From the IMG/VR virus record IMGVR_UViG_3300002153_000010, positions 1 through 32,342 of that record: 32,342 nucleotides of DNA. The stretch is one strand, 5' to 3'. The notes under the pieces are model-generated. The model was not told where the DNA came from, did not search any database, and worked only from the letters and a program-made list of their open reading frames with translations. The DNA is from a virus. Position 1 is the stretch's first letter, and the number at the start of each line of letters is the position of its first letter. The position numbers were made by a program, and so were the translations under genes. Positions 21,791-30,328 of the stretch are shown here, piece by piece.

Positions 21791-22590
21791 TATTTTCTTT
21801 TAATTGGCACACAATTGGGTACATCTTTACCATTTAGTTTTTTACTACCTATCATTTCATATCCATCCCAACAAGGCTTTTTAAATTTGAATTCATTTAT
21901 CTTTCTAAATAATTCTTCTAATGTAGCCAAAGCAACTTCTTCTTTATCGTGAATTTTACCACACATAAAAGTTCCATCTGGCATCCTATGTTCAAAACCA
22001 TCAGGACAATCTTCATTTTCCCTAACATCATCTGCTGCTAAAGTTTGTAAGTTATTTGGGTTTGTATTCTTAGCCTTATCTGCGAAAAATCCTTCTATTG
22101 AAAATCCCTTAACTTTTCCAGTCTTAACATAATCTTGCCAAATATCTTCATTATCTACCTTAACAGATCCCATCCAAGTACCTAAAGGAACATCCATTCC
22201 ATATAACTTTGACTTATCCATTGCAGGATCTTCAACCATCCAACTTTCTACAAGTGTTAATCCGAATATCTTTTGATCGTGTTCTAGTGTTGAGTTACCC
22301 TGCTTACCAGTTTTTAAATACATTTGTGCTGCTTTGTTGACAGTATCTCTGCTAAAGTATATATAGTATTCACTTCCATCCTCATCCTTTCTGTAAATAG
22401 GCTTATTTGGAATTAACAATGGTCCTAACAATATCTTCTTTTCTTGATCTATTGTTTGAAATTTATATTCCTTGCTTTTCAAAGCAATAAAATCTTCTTC
22501 GATTGCAGGACTTTCTACTATACTAATAGCATCAATTCCAGTATCAAAATCTTCTTCATCTAAAAACAATTCAACTATATCTAAACTCAT
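21790..22590 (-). CDS. XkdF-like prohead protease (Peptidase_S78_2)
   Basis: A 266-residue head-maturation protease. The core runs from about 50 to 170: TLEHD with H104, LVESWMVEDP at 112-122, PLGTWMGSVKV at 135-145 and KGFSIEGFF with S164, giving the His and Ser of the S78-like site. After it come CPDGFEHRMPDGTFMCG (195-211) and a C-terminal CWDGYEMIGSK...PNCVP module (240-262), small two-Cys motifs also seen in other phage head proteins. It should cut scaffold and capsid during maturation. It is headed by the motif ACGTTATAT. Confidence 0.88.
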   Translation of the reverse strand: MSLDIVELFLDEEDFDTGIDAISIVESPAIEEDFIALKSKEYKFQTIDQEKKILLGPLLIPNKPIYRKDEDGSEYYIYFSRDTVNKAAQMYLKTGKQGNSTLEHDQKIFGLTLVESWMVEDPAMDKSKLYGMDVPLGTWMGSVKVDNEDIWQDYVKTGKVKGFSIEGFFADKAKNTNPNNLQTLAADDVRENEDCPDGFEHRMPDGTFMCGKIHDKEEVALATLEELFRKINEFKFKKPCWDGYEMIGSKKLNGKDVPNCVPIKRK

Positions 22591-22602
22591 AATGTATTTT
22601 TT

Positions 22603-22611
22603 ATATAACGT
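22603..22611 (-). promoter_or_regulatory. Putative late motif ACGTTATAT (copy 2)
   Basis: On the minus strand AAAACGTTATATAAA lies 12 bases before the protease ATG (22590), in the 27-base gap after the tape measure stop. It shares 11 bases (AAACGTTATAT) with the copy at 30246. It may be a late promoter core or operator for the head genes. Confidence 0.35.
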
Positions 22612-22617
22612 TTTAAT

Positions 22618-24594
22618 TTACAAACTTGTGGTTTCTATTACATTTCTTTCTAAACTCTGTGCTGTTGTAACATTTCCTGCTACTACATATGCCTGAACTG
22701 GAGTGTCATTACTATCTCCTAGAACATCTGCTAATTGATTGGTTTCTGAATTACCAACTACATTAAATGATGGACTTATAGGTTGAGGAGGTGCAGGAGC
22801 AGCAATCGATCCACTACCACCACCACCAGTACCACCTATTGATCCTGCTACTGATTTTGTTTTCTTAATTGCTCCCATTACTCCAGAAACGATCCCAACT
22901 GCTGTACCTGCATATCCTATCAAAGCAGGAATTGCTGCAGGAAACCCTAACGATAATGTTTTAGCAAGACCACCTGCAACTGCTGTTCCACTTTTTGCTC
23001 CTTCTAATCCTGCTTCTGCTATTGCTTTACTTGCCTTAGATTTTATTGCACCTAAATCTATTAATAATTCTTGTGCTGCCATTAACTGTTTAGCAATTAA
23101 CGCTGCTTTACCCATTGCACTTTCTGCTCCAAATATCTGTTCTAAAGTATCTAACGATTGTAATTTTGCATTTCGTTTTGCTTCTTCATCTGCTTGTATT
23201 TGTTCTACTCTTGCTGTATCTAATTCTGCTTGTGTTATTTCAAGTTCATTTATCTTATCTTTATATTCCTGCTCTGCATCTACCCTTGCTTGTGTACCCA
23301 ATGCGTATAATTCTCGCTTTGCTTCTAAGTCTGTTAAGGCTTGTTCATTTTCTGCATCCAAGAATTGCTGTTGTAATTCCAACTTTCTAGCCTGATCTGT
23401 TTCTTGGTCTATTAATGCTTGTGCATTTGCTTCTTTTCTTAAATGTTCTGCATCTAAACCAGTTTGAACAAGATCATTTTGTTCCTGCAATAATCCGTTG
23501 AGGTTTGTTAACTGTTCCGATTTCAATCCAGTTACCTTTGCACTAATTGCTAACAATTCCGTTTCTGCTGAATACAAAGAATTTTTTAGTTCTTCGGATT
23601 CTCCTTCTAGTTTTATTTGCTGTTTAAGGTTGTCTATGTTTGCTTGTGCTGCCTTCTGCTCTGCTGTTATCTGTCTTTTAAGAACTTCTCCTAATTCCTT
23701 GTTTGCTGCTATTCTTTCTGCTATTGAAATACTAACATCATCCCTAATTTGTCTTTGGATCTCTGCTTCCTCATCATATTTTTCAATCAACCTTTGTTGC
23801 TCTAATGCTACCCTTTCATAGTTTTTTCTAAGTTCTACTAAATTCTTTGCTCTAGATATTGTTTGCTTAATATCCAAATCTTCTATAACCTTGCTAACTC
23901 CATCTACTGTGGCTGTTACTAAAGATCCTACCTCTCCAACTGCCTCACTAAAATTATCTGCTACTTGTTTCCCTGCTGTGATTGCTTCGTCTGCAACCTC
24001 TCCCATAGATTTTTTAGTTTCTTCAATTTCTGAATTCAATCTCTTAATAGTTTCAGGATCTCCATCTCCAAAGAATGATTCCTCCCAAGCCAATTGTGCT
24101 GTTTCAAGTGCTAATTTAATAGCATAAAACCCCATCTTTAATGGAGTGATAGCAATAGTCAAAAGACCACCTATAACCTTCTGTAAAGCATCAAATCCTC
24201 CAGTCGCATCACTAACGGATTTAAACACACTTATTAGTGTATCTGAAACCTCCTTGAATACAATTCCAATTGCAGCGAATACTGTTTCTACTGTATCTGC
24301 TACTTGTTGGTTTTTCATTAATGCTTCTGACAATTTGTTTACAATTGCTAAAACAATACCAATTCCTGCTGCTTTCATTGCAAGACCTACACCCTTGAAA
24401 CCTTTAGCCAACATACTAGTAGATTTTGCACTATCTTCTGCTGCCTTCGTTGCTTTTTTAAGTTCTTCTTGATGTGTTTTAGTTTGTTCTGCTTGTGCCT
24501 TTTCAAGATCTCCTATGGCTTTAGTCATTTTATCAATGCCTTTTAGAGCATCGGTAACATCTGCTTGTAATTTTATCGTTTCAGTAGTTGGCAT
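22618..24594 (-). CDS. Tape measure protein
   Basis: A 658-residue tail-length protein. It starts with a coiled coil (about 10-60), hydrophobic segments at about 65-85 and 135-160, a long coiled coil from about 225 to 480 rich in Glu, Gln, Ala and Lys, further hydrophobic stretches (about 545-585), and a Gly/Ser/Pro-rich tail (590-610). At roughly 0.15 nm per residue such a protein would suit a tail of about 100 nm; this is a rule of thumb. It lies after the 46-aa gene and before the protease gene. Confidence 0.9.
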   Translation of the reverse strand: MPTTETIKLQADVTDALKGIDKMTKAIGDLEKAQAEQTKTHQEELKKATKAAEDSAKSTSMLAKGFKGVGLAMKAAGIGIVLAIVNKLSEALMKNQQVADTVETVFAAIGIVFKEVSDTLISVFKSVSDATGGFDALQKVIGGLLTIAITPLKMGFYAIKLALETAQLAWEESFFGDGDPETIKRLNSEIEETKKSMGEVADEAITAGKQVADNFSEAVGEVGSLVTATVDGVSKVIEDLDIKQTISRAKNLVELRKNYERVALEQQRLIEKYDEEAEIQRQIRDDVSISIAERIAANKELGEVLKRQITAEQKAAQANIDNLKQQIKLEGESEELKNSLYSAETELLAISAKVTGLKSEQLTNLNGLLQEQNDLVQTGLDAEHLRKEANAQALIDQETDQARKLELQQQFLDAENEQALTDLEAKRELYALGTQARVDAEQEYKDKINELEITQAELDTARVEQIQADEEAKRNAKLQSLDTLEQIFGAESAMGKAALIAKQLMAAQELLIDLGAIKSKASKAIAEAGLEGAKSGTAVAGGLAKTLSLGFPAAIPALIGYAGTAVGIVSGVMGAIKKTKSVAGSIGGTGGGGSGSIAAPAPPQPISPSFNVVGNSETNQLADVLGDSNDTPVQAYVVAGNVTTAQSLERNVIETTSL

Positions 24595-24597
24595 AAT

Positions 24598-24738
24598 CTA
24601 TTTTTCTTTAAGCGTTTTTAAGGCTGTTTTAAGGTCTTTTAATTTGTCAGGGTATTTGTATTTACCTTTTGCAATTTGAATCGTTAGAGAATCTGTGTGC
24701 TTGATTAAGGGCAATAAGTCTAGTATGTTTTTAAGCAT
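24598..24738 (-). CDS. Small Lys-rich protein before the tape measure (46 aa)
   Basis: A 46-codon ORF (MLKNILDLLPLIKHTDSLTI...) with a hydrophobic N-terminal helix and a basic C-terminal half repeating DLK/TLK. It fits exactly between the 768-aa gene stop (24740) and the tape measure start (24594). Position just before the tape measure is where tail chaperones often lie, but this is too short to judge. Function unknown. Confidence 0.65.
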   Translation of the reverse strand: MLKNILDLLPLIKHTDSLTIQIAKGKYKYPDKLKDLKTALKTLKEK

Positions 24739-24739
24739 C

Positions 24740-27046
24740 TTAAAATATATTTAATAATTCCATTGTACTTTCTCCAGTTGTAAGGTCTGCTGTAATTTTG
24801 TTAATTGAAAACTCCCTATTACCGATCTTTATTTTATCTGCTAATGAGAAATTTAATAAAAAATCTAAAGGTAATTTTACCTGATATTTAAACAATCTAT
24901 TTCTAGAATCAAATACCCTAGTAATATAATTCTGATAATAATTCTGGAATAAACTGTTGTTATTACCTCCATAATCTGTCAAACTCCAAGTGTTAATTTC
25001 TGATCCAAAGTTCAAAGAAATAGTTGGTGCTACTGTCGGAGATCCTAAACTGTTTGAATTACTAACTGTCCAATATCTGTTAAATGGTTGTCTATTTCCT
25101 GCAAATGGTTCTTCTTTTACATCTTGTGGTCTAATACCATCTACCCAATTTATTGGAGTGTTATTAGTATCATCATTATAAACCCCATAAAATAGTAAAG
25201 GCTTACCAAACGATGAGTTTAAGTTGTCATCTAAAAATGTACCTTGTTGCAATGTGGTTAATGCTCCATCAGTTCTATCAACCATTCTTTCGTAAACCAT
25301 ATGCTCAAACGGACTTTGTATTTTATAAGTTCCTTGTTTAGATGCATCTGCTACATACCTTAATTCTCCATATCTACGATTGTTTATCTGCTCAAATTTC
25401 TGTGCTATAATTGACTTAGGCTGTGCATAAAGAAAATTTACCTCACTAAATGGTAATGCTTCATCTACTGAATGCTTGTCAGAATGTACCAATTTTGTTA
25501 AATCCCAAGTCTTAGTACTTGCAGCATAAAATTCATCTAAAGGTTTAACTACTATTTCTCCATTCTCAAAAAATGCTGTTAAATTATAAGTCTTAAATAA
25601 TCCAGTTAAGAAATCTAATGTTTTTATTTCTGGTAATTGTTCCGTTGGCACTACATCAACTTCTAAAATAAAAGTTCCTGCGTTTGCTACATAATCTGCT
25701 TCAAAAGTAAAAGGTGTTACATAAGGCTCACATTCATATAGTCCAGTTGGTAAATATTGTGCAAGTGTAACTTGTGCTTCCATTTTCATTTCCAAATCAA
25801 ACTCAAATGCTTCTGCACTTTGAACTCTTAACGAATATGCTGCATCATAATAATTTCCTACTAATTCAGATTGCTGAATATTAAAATTTCCTCCTGCTGC
25901 ATTACCTCTTTTAATAACTATTGTATTTGTTCCAATTGCTCCAACTTGTGAGGACATAACAATATTATTTTGGCTATCAAATATCTGCCAATCATAAGCA
26001 AAATTTGCTGCTGCTGATGTAGGTGTTATTACCCAAGTAGTTCTCCATCGTCTAGCATTTGTATCTGGTATTTCATAATCTGTTCCTAAATTAATTGCTA
26101 CTGTTAATCCTTGTACTTGAATTTCAAATGATGGTATTCCATAGTACTGACAAGATCCATACGATGGATTATATACTGCTGCAAAGTAATCACAAGAGTT
26201 TGATAATACATTAGTACAAGTAGAATTTTTATATGCTGTATCTAATCTACCACCACCTTGCATAAATCCCTTATTTCTTGCCATCCATAAATATAGATTT
26301 TCTGTGGCTGCTGTAAAAAAGAAATCATTACTAAACTTTAAACCATAAGTTTCTTCAATAGCCTTTAAGATTAAATCTACCTTAATTGCAGGTTTCAAAT
26401 CATTGTAATAAACACCACTTTTATTCTGACTACTATTTGACCATAAATTTGTGTAATTCGTAACACTTCCACTAGGACTTGATACATAATTAAATGCTAC
26501 TGAGTGACTAACCAAAGGATATATAAAAGCATCTTCATAAAGAACACCATCTACTGTTTTATCTAATCCAATATTCATTCCTTGCCTTGCTGAACTATTA
26601 TTATTAGTGAATAGAAATCCTGCCGAATTTAACCAAGTTAATTGATCTAGTTGATCTTCTGAAATTACATTCTTCAAATCTACTGTTTCTCCTAAAAAAG
26701 TAATGTTATAAAATTCAGGGTTTCCATCTTTCATCTTTACAGAATTAAGAGTAATGAATCCATTTCTAAACGGAAGGTAGTTAAGTTCTAATACAGCAGG
26801 ACTACGAAAGTTTGAATTGTACCCATCTATGTCTGGATTATACCAATGCTGAAATAGTCTGTTATTTATGTCCGATGCAGGTAACGTAAAGGGTTGTGTA
26901 AAGTCTGTTCTTACTTTTTCAATATCCCTAATATCTTGCAATGTCATAGTCAAAGAAACTTTCTCATCCTTATACATATCCACCTTAGTAAGTGTGTCTG
27001 CATTGTTGAATTGACTTCGTATGTATAAAACTAATTGCTGTGCCAT
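24740..27046 (-). CDS. Large tail protein, baseplate/distal-tail-like (768 aa)
   Basis: A 768-residue virion protein of a type common in Bacteroidota phages. Its N-terminus carries VRTDFTQPFTLPASDINNRL, then FRSPAVLELNYLPFRNGFIT and EFYNITFLGETVDLKNVI, which I know from large tail proteins encoded near the tape measure gene. About 455-540 contains LDFLTGLFKTYNLTAFFENG, resembling tail-tip domains that bind at the distal end. It is coupled by TAATG to the 467-aa gene. Likely part of the tail tip or baseplate hub. Confidence 0.72.
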   Translation of the reverse strand: MAQQLVLYIRSQFNNADTLTKVDMYKDEKVSLTMTLQDIRDIEKVRTDFTQPFTLPASDINNRLFQHWYNPDIDGYNSNFRSPAVLELNYLPFRNGFITLNSVKMKDGNPEFYNITFLGETVDLKNVISEDQLDQLTWLNSAGFLFTNNNSSARQGMNIGLDKTVDGVLYEDAFIYPLVSHSVAFNYVSSPSGSVTNYTNLWSNSSQNKSGVYYNDLKPAIKVDLILKAIEETYGLKFSNDFFFTAATENLYLWMARNKGFMQGGGRLDTAYKNSTCTNVLSNSCDYFAAVYNPSYGSCQYYGIPSFEIQVQGLTVAINLGTDYEIPDTNARRWRTTWVITPTSAAANFAYDWQIFDSQNNIVMSSQVGAIGTNTIVIKRGNAAGGNFNIQQSELVGNYYDAAYSLRVQSAEAFEFDLEMKMEAQVTLAQYLPTGLYECEPYVTPFTFEADYVANAGTFILEVDVVPTEQLPEIKTLDFLTGLFKTYNLTAFFENGEIVVKPLDEFYAASTKTWDLTKLVHSDKHSVDEALPFSEVNFLYAQPKSIIAQKFEQINNRRYGELRYVADASKQGTYKIQSPFEHMVYERMVDRTDGALTTLQQGTFLDDNLNSSFGKPLLFYGVYNDDTNNTPINWVDGIRPQDVKEEPFAGNRQPFNRYWTVSNSNSLGSPTVAPTISLNFGSEINTWSLTDYGGNNNSLFQNYYQNYITRVFDSRNRLFKYQVKLPLDFLLNFSLADKIKIGNREFSINKITADLTTGESTMELLNIF

Positions 27047-28449
27047 TATCTTACTTGATTTACTTCATCGTGTGCTGACTGAAATTGTACTGTGTAATTT
27101 ATTACCTTTTCGTTAACGTGAGTTTTGTATGCTAACTGCTTTGACTTTAAAACTACTGGTTCTATTTCTATTTTACTATCAAATAATGTTGGATTATCTC
27201 TCTGATATTGGGTTCGCCATTTTGTTATCCATATCTTTTGACTTAACATTAATTCTGTCATTGTAGAATTAAATTCTTCTGGAATAAAACCAGTATTTAA
27301 AGTATAAGATTTTCTTCCTTGCTCTCCAAATGTTACATATTGATGTGCATCTACATTATAACTAGGATCTGATCCTGCCTCACTTGTAGGTATGTTTAAC
27401 AAATTTCTTTTGAATGTATCTCCATTAACTGTGATCTCTGACTTATCTGATCCAGTAAACCATAAGTCTTCTAACACACCAAATGAGTTAATAAAAGTTA
27501 CCTTGTAAGGCATAAACTTATCTTTAGGTATATAATTAACCTTAATGTATTTTGTTACACCTAGACCTAGTAATACCCTATATGACATCCAAGTTGTTGC
27601 TTGTTTATTTTCTGGACACCAGAATTCATCCCTTTGATTAGTATTACCAACTGGTGCTTTGTTTTCTATAACTGGTGGTGGTGTTGAATCCCAAGTATCT
27701 TCTACTAAATCATCCCATTGTTTTTGTGTTTTCGGATCAAAATATGGCTGTGTTGTTAATGGTATATTATCTGCATATTGAATATACTGGTCTGAACTTG
27801 TACCATCGTTTGAAAGAATTACTTGTTTAAATTCTGTATTTGAATCTGGAATTACTCCATTGTAAAACTTAACATATATACTGTCACCTGATCCTACAAT
27901 AGCAGGAAACTGTATTGGCTCTGATTCTGGAACAAACATTTCTGACCAACTTCCGTAAGGTGGTGTTATTGTACTAGCATTTCCTCTAAAAATTGGCTGA
28001 TTAGAATGAGCATAAGCAGCAGGAACATATGGATCAACATTAGATGGTTGTGATTCTGTTTTAAATTTAGGATTAACTCCATTATTAAAAAATCCAAATC
28101 CTTTTGAAAATACATAATTCTCTGGCAATTCAACTACTGATCCTATTTGTACATTTGCTGCATCATAGAAAATAGTACTTGCAAATAAATAATAACAATC
28201 TGTCGAATATGTACCATCGTAAGTAACTTCTAGATAATCATTTACCAATTGTGCTAAATCTAAAACTATAAGGTTTGATCCTCCTAATGGTGTCTTTACA
28301 AAAGTGTATTTTGGAGTTGCAGGAATATTGGCTTCTAAACCATTCCAAATAAAAACTTGTGTAGTTGTACTTGCTACTGTGCTAAGTGGAACTGATGGTT
28401 GTACTCTCCAATAAAACGGACTTCTTGATGGTCTAACTATATCACTCAT
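27046..28449 (-). CDS. Large tail-associated structural protein (467 aa)
   Basis: A 467-residue beta-rich protein (IVRPSRSPFYWRVQPSVPLS at the N-terminus; many strands with Thr, Asn and Pro). It is found next to the 768-aa type in Bacteroidota phages by recollection, and probably works with it at the tail tip. No catalytic motif. It overlaps the HK97 gp10-like gene by 4 bases (ATGA) and the 768-aa gene by one (TAATG). Confidence 0.65.
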   Translation of the reverse strand: MSDIVRPSRSPFYWRVQPSVPLSTVASTTTQVFIWNGLEANIPATPKYTFVKTPLGGSNLIVLDLAQLVNDYLEVTYDGTYSTDCYYLFASTIFYDAANVQIGSVVELPENYVFSKGFGFFNNGVNPKFKTESQPSNVDPYVPAAYAHSNQPIFRGNASTITPPYGSWSEMFVPESEPIQFPAIVGSGDSIYVKFYNGVIPDSNTEFKQVILSNDGTSSDQYIQYADNIPLTTQPYFDPKTQKQWDDLVEDTWDSTPPPVIENKAPVGNTNQRDEFWCPENKQATTWMSYRVLLGLGVTKYIKVNYIPKDKFMPYKVTFINSFGVLEDLWFTGSDKSEITVNGDTFKRNLLNIPTSEAGSDPSYNVDAHQYVTFGEQGRKSYTLNTGFIPEEFNSTMTELMLSQKIWITKWRTQYQRDNPTLFDSKIEIEPVVLKSKQLAYKTHVNEKVINYTVQFQSAHDEVNQVR

Positions 28450-28979
28450 TTCTTGTCTTTAAATAAAATTTCTACATATTCTTTTAGATCTTCTCCAAAT
28501 GCCAATGCTATTTCTTGTTTCATATTCTTAGTATATTTTTCAAATGGTTTTGTCAAGAACAAACTAGGCTTTATACCATTATAAAAGATCCCTCTTGCTA
28601 TCATCCATTGTACTGACTTTCTAGGAATAAATCTTCCTTTCTCATCTCTTGGTGCTATACCTCGTCTAACTATCCATTTATCTAGTGCCTTTGCAGGTGG
28701 CATCTTGGTTGTGTACTTGTATTTTGTGTCGTACTTTTTCTTAACCCCTGATACTCCCTTGTCTAAATACTCTCCATAAACATTCATCGTTATACCAGTT
28801 GTAACTACACCATTTTCATCTGTTGTATCTACTGGTTGTAATGAATCATTTAAACTACCACTTGCATTGTGGCTTCCATATTTACCACCCCTTTCTAGGT
28901 TCTTCTTTGCTTCCTTAATAATTAGATCCCTAATAATACCTATTGCTAGGTTTGTATTTTCTAGGTTTATGCCTGACAT
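28446..28979 (-). CDS. HK97 gp10-like tail-completion/connector protein
   Basis: A 177-residue protein that resembles HK97 gp10-like proteins at the head-tail junction: an N-terminal helix (IIRDLIIKEAKKNLERGGKY), GEYLDKGVSG at 69-78, then KMPPAKALDKWIVRRGIAP and GIKPSLFLTKPFEKY, the last matching the 'P.pFl.pA' end of the family. It overlaps its neighbours by 13 and 4 bases. It should help join tail tube to connector. Confidence 0.75.
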   Translation of the reverse strand: MSGINLENTNLAIGIIRDLIIKEAKKNLERGGKYGSHNASGSLNDSLQPVDTTDENGVVTTGITMNVYGEYLDKGVSGVKKKYDTKYKYTTKMPPAKALDKWIVRRGIAPRDEKGRFIPRKSVQWMIARGIFYNGIKPSLFLTKPFEKYTKNMKQEIALAFGEDLKEYVEILFKDKK

Positions 28980-29458
28980 ACATCAATATTATTTTGTACA
29001 AATACATCAAATGTATATGCCCATCCTGCTAGATCGTTTTCAAATCTGTCGTGAAATGGCTCACAAGTTCCATCTCCTATTAATTCAAACAGATCCGTTC
29101 TCATATCAAATCTAGCCATAGACTGATTCAATAGATTAACCACCTTTAACTGCGTGTTTAAGACATCTTGTTCATTATCTAGACCATACATTAAAATATC
29201 AAATTCTGTTGCATCTGGGTTATCTTTCGATTGCCATACTACATCCATAGCCAATACTGTAATATTGAACTGTATTGTGCCTCTCTGTAATACAGCCGAA
29301 TTAACCATTATGTGCGACAATGGAAACATATCTTGTTTGTTTAGGTCTACTTGTGTTATATCCCCATAGGTAACTGTGTGAACATCTGGACTACCAAGTA
29401 AAAAGTCTTTTAGTTTTTCAGTAACTCTGTAAAATGCTGATGCTCCTGCGTTTGACAT
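28967..29458 (-). CDS. Tail-terminator-like protein (163 aa)
   Basis: A 163-residue protein: helix FYRVTEKLKDFLLGSPDVHT, then DLNKQDMFPLSHIMVNSAVL, a strand FNITVLAMDVV and a C-terminal GWAYTFDVFVQNN. The size, helix-plus-sheet form and place next to a gp10-like protein suit a tail terminator, which closes the head-proximal tube end. Family recognised as common in Bacteroidota phages; role inferred. Its ATG overlaps by one base (TAATG) the stop of the -1 frame extension of the upstream gene. Confidence 0.68.
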   Translation of the reverse strand: MSNAGASAFYRVTEKLKDFLLGSPDVHTVTYGDITQVDLNKQDMFPLSHIMVNSAVLQRGTIQFNITVLAMDVVWQSKDNPDATEFDILMYGLDNEQDVLNTQLKVVNLLNQSMARFDMRTDLFELIGDGTCEPFHDRFENDLAGWAYTFDVFVQNNIDVCQA

Positions 29459-29730
29459 TATCTTCTAGATTTATTTTTATTCATTTTATTTTGCATTTCT
29501 TGTCTTTCTATATCTGATTTTTCTTTGTCAAAACATAATGCCAACAAGCAAGTGTGTACATTTAATTTTGTGATATTTTCAATTCGTTCAACAGATCCTC
29601 CAGAGAGGTGGTAAACTGAACTATACCATCCCCATTTTCTGTTAAACCCTGCTTTAAGGTCGAAGCCATCTCCTGATCCTCCTCCAAATACTTCGTCATA
29701 GTTTTCGACAATTCGATCCCTAAAGTGTAA
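29458..29730 (-). CDS. -1 frame extension of the chaperone-like gene (90 codons)
   Basis: In the -1 frame relative to the 221-aa gene, an open frame runs from the T9 run to a TAA at 29458-29460 that overlaps the next ATG (TAATG). It has no suitable ATG until its last dozen codons. It encodes LHFRDRIVENYDEVFGGGSG, then a region with FNRKWGWYSSVYHLSGGSVE, TKLNVHTCLLALCFDKEKSD and a Lys-rich end. The W-G-W-Y..Y.L..G pattern followed by a LN...CL..L...KEK helix is one I know from phage proteins of this kind. Slippage at T9 (29729-29737) would give a 256-aa product. An under-called T would give the same reading. Confidence 0.72.
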   Translation of the reverse strand, partial: LHFRDRIVENYDEVFGGGSGDGFDLKAGFNRKWGWYSSVYHLSGGSVERIENITKLNVHTCLLALCFDKEKSDIERQEMQNKMNKNKSRR

Positions 29731-30227
29731 AAAAAAACAATAGAATGGAATACTGCATCCATAGGCATCTGCTTCATTATTTCGTGAAACGTATCTCCAT
29801 CGTAGTCTTTTAAGGAATATAAGTTTTCTTTCTTCTTGTCTACTGGTCTGTAAAGTACCGACATTGCCTTGTGCATTTTATCCCAATCTCCTAAAAAATT
29901 ATCTAGATCAATATATTCTCCGAATGTCATATCATCTAACTTAGGTATAAAACCAAATTCTGTATCTCCCATTGTGAAGGTTCTAACAAGATCCCCCTTT
30001 TCATTTAATACATCTGATACAATACCTACTATTCTTCTAACTTCCGATACTGGAAACTGCAATGCCACCTTGTATGGAACATTACAAAAAATTTCTAATA
30101 TTTTTAAACTAAGGAAGGTTTCCTTTTGATCCCCTTCTTCTGCTGCTGCTAGGACTTTGATATAGCGTTGATACTGCTCTAATTTAATTTCAGATAGGTT
30201 TGAGGGTACTGTGATTTTAATATCCAT
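29562..30227 (-). CDS. Tail assembly chaperone-like protein, zero frame (221 aa)
   Basis: The first gene of the late operon. Residues 1-166 match a family I associate with tail assembly in Bacteroidota phages: LEQYQRYIKVLAAAEEGD, FTMGDTEFGFIPKLDDMTFG, FGEYIDLDNFLGDWDKMHKA, VLYRPVDKK, and MKQMPMDAVFHSIVFF ending at 166. The zero frame then goes on for 55 residues to KISQN. At codons 164-166 (GTT TTT TTT TAC) the mRNA holds nine U, so -1 slippage would append the extension at 29458-29730. Lambda G/GT works in this way. The ratio of the two products is unknown. Confidence 0.82.
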   Translation of the reverse strand: MDIKITVPSNLSEIKLEQYQRYIKVLAAAEEGDQKETFLSLKILEIFCNVPYKVALQFPVSEVRRIVGIVSDVLNEKGDLVRTFTMGDTEFGFIPKLDDMTFGEYIDLDNFLGDWDKMHKAMSVLYRPVDKKKENLYSLKDYDGDTFHEIMKQMPMDAVFHSIVFFYTLGIELSKTMTKYLEEDQEMASTLKQGLTENGDGIVQFTTSLEDLLNELKISQN

Positions 30228-30245
30228 TTAAAAGGCTTTATATTA

Positions 30246-30254
30246 ATATAACGT
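30246..30254 (-). promoter_or_regulatory. Putative late motif ACGTTATAT (copy 3)
   Basis: On the minus strand AAAACGTTATATTAA lies 18 bases before ATG 30227 and 33 bases after the terminator that closes the early region. The tail operon needs a start signal here, which makes this the best-placed of the three copies. Confidence 0.4.
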
Positions 30255-30286
30255 TTTATTTACTACAATTCTAATATACTAGACAT

Positions 30287-30318
30287 AAAAAAGGGCAACC
30301 ACATTCTGACTACCCTTT
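30287..30318 (-). terminator. Intrinsic terminator closing the early region
   Basis: On the minus strand AAAGGGTAGTCA, loop GAATG, TGGTTGCCCTTT forms a twelve-pair stem (some G-U), and the T-run totals six. It lies between the 41-aa gene and the tail operon and probably separates early from late transcription. Confidence 0.85.
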
Positions 30319-30328
30319 AATCAATTTT

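Noticed and set aside
23115-24472. Plus-strand ORFs opposite the tape measure gene
   Set aside because: Long antisense frames arise from the Ala/Glu/Lys-rich coding of the tape measure; the leucine- and serine-rich translations show no domain.
29514-29567. 17-codon ORF in the third frame after the 221-aa gene (ATG TAC ACA...)
   Set aside because: It is short, has a weak leader, and lies in the segment explained by the -1 frame extension, which ends in a TAATG overlap.
29154-30129. Plus-strand ORFs opposite the tail-completion and chaperone-like genes
   Set aside because: Antisense to two coupled genes; the region's coding signal is explained by the minus strand in two frames.
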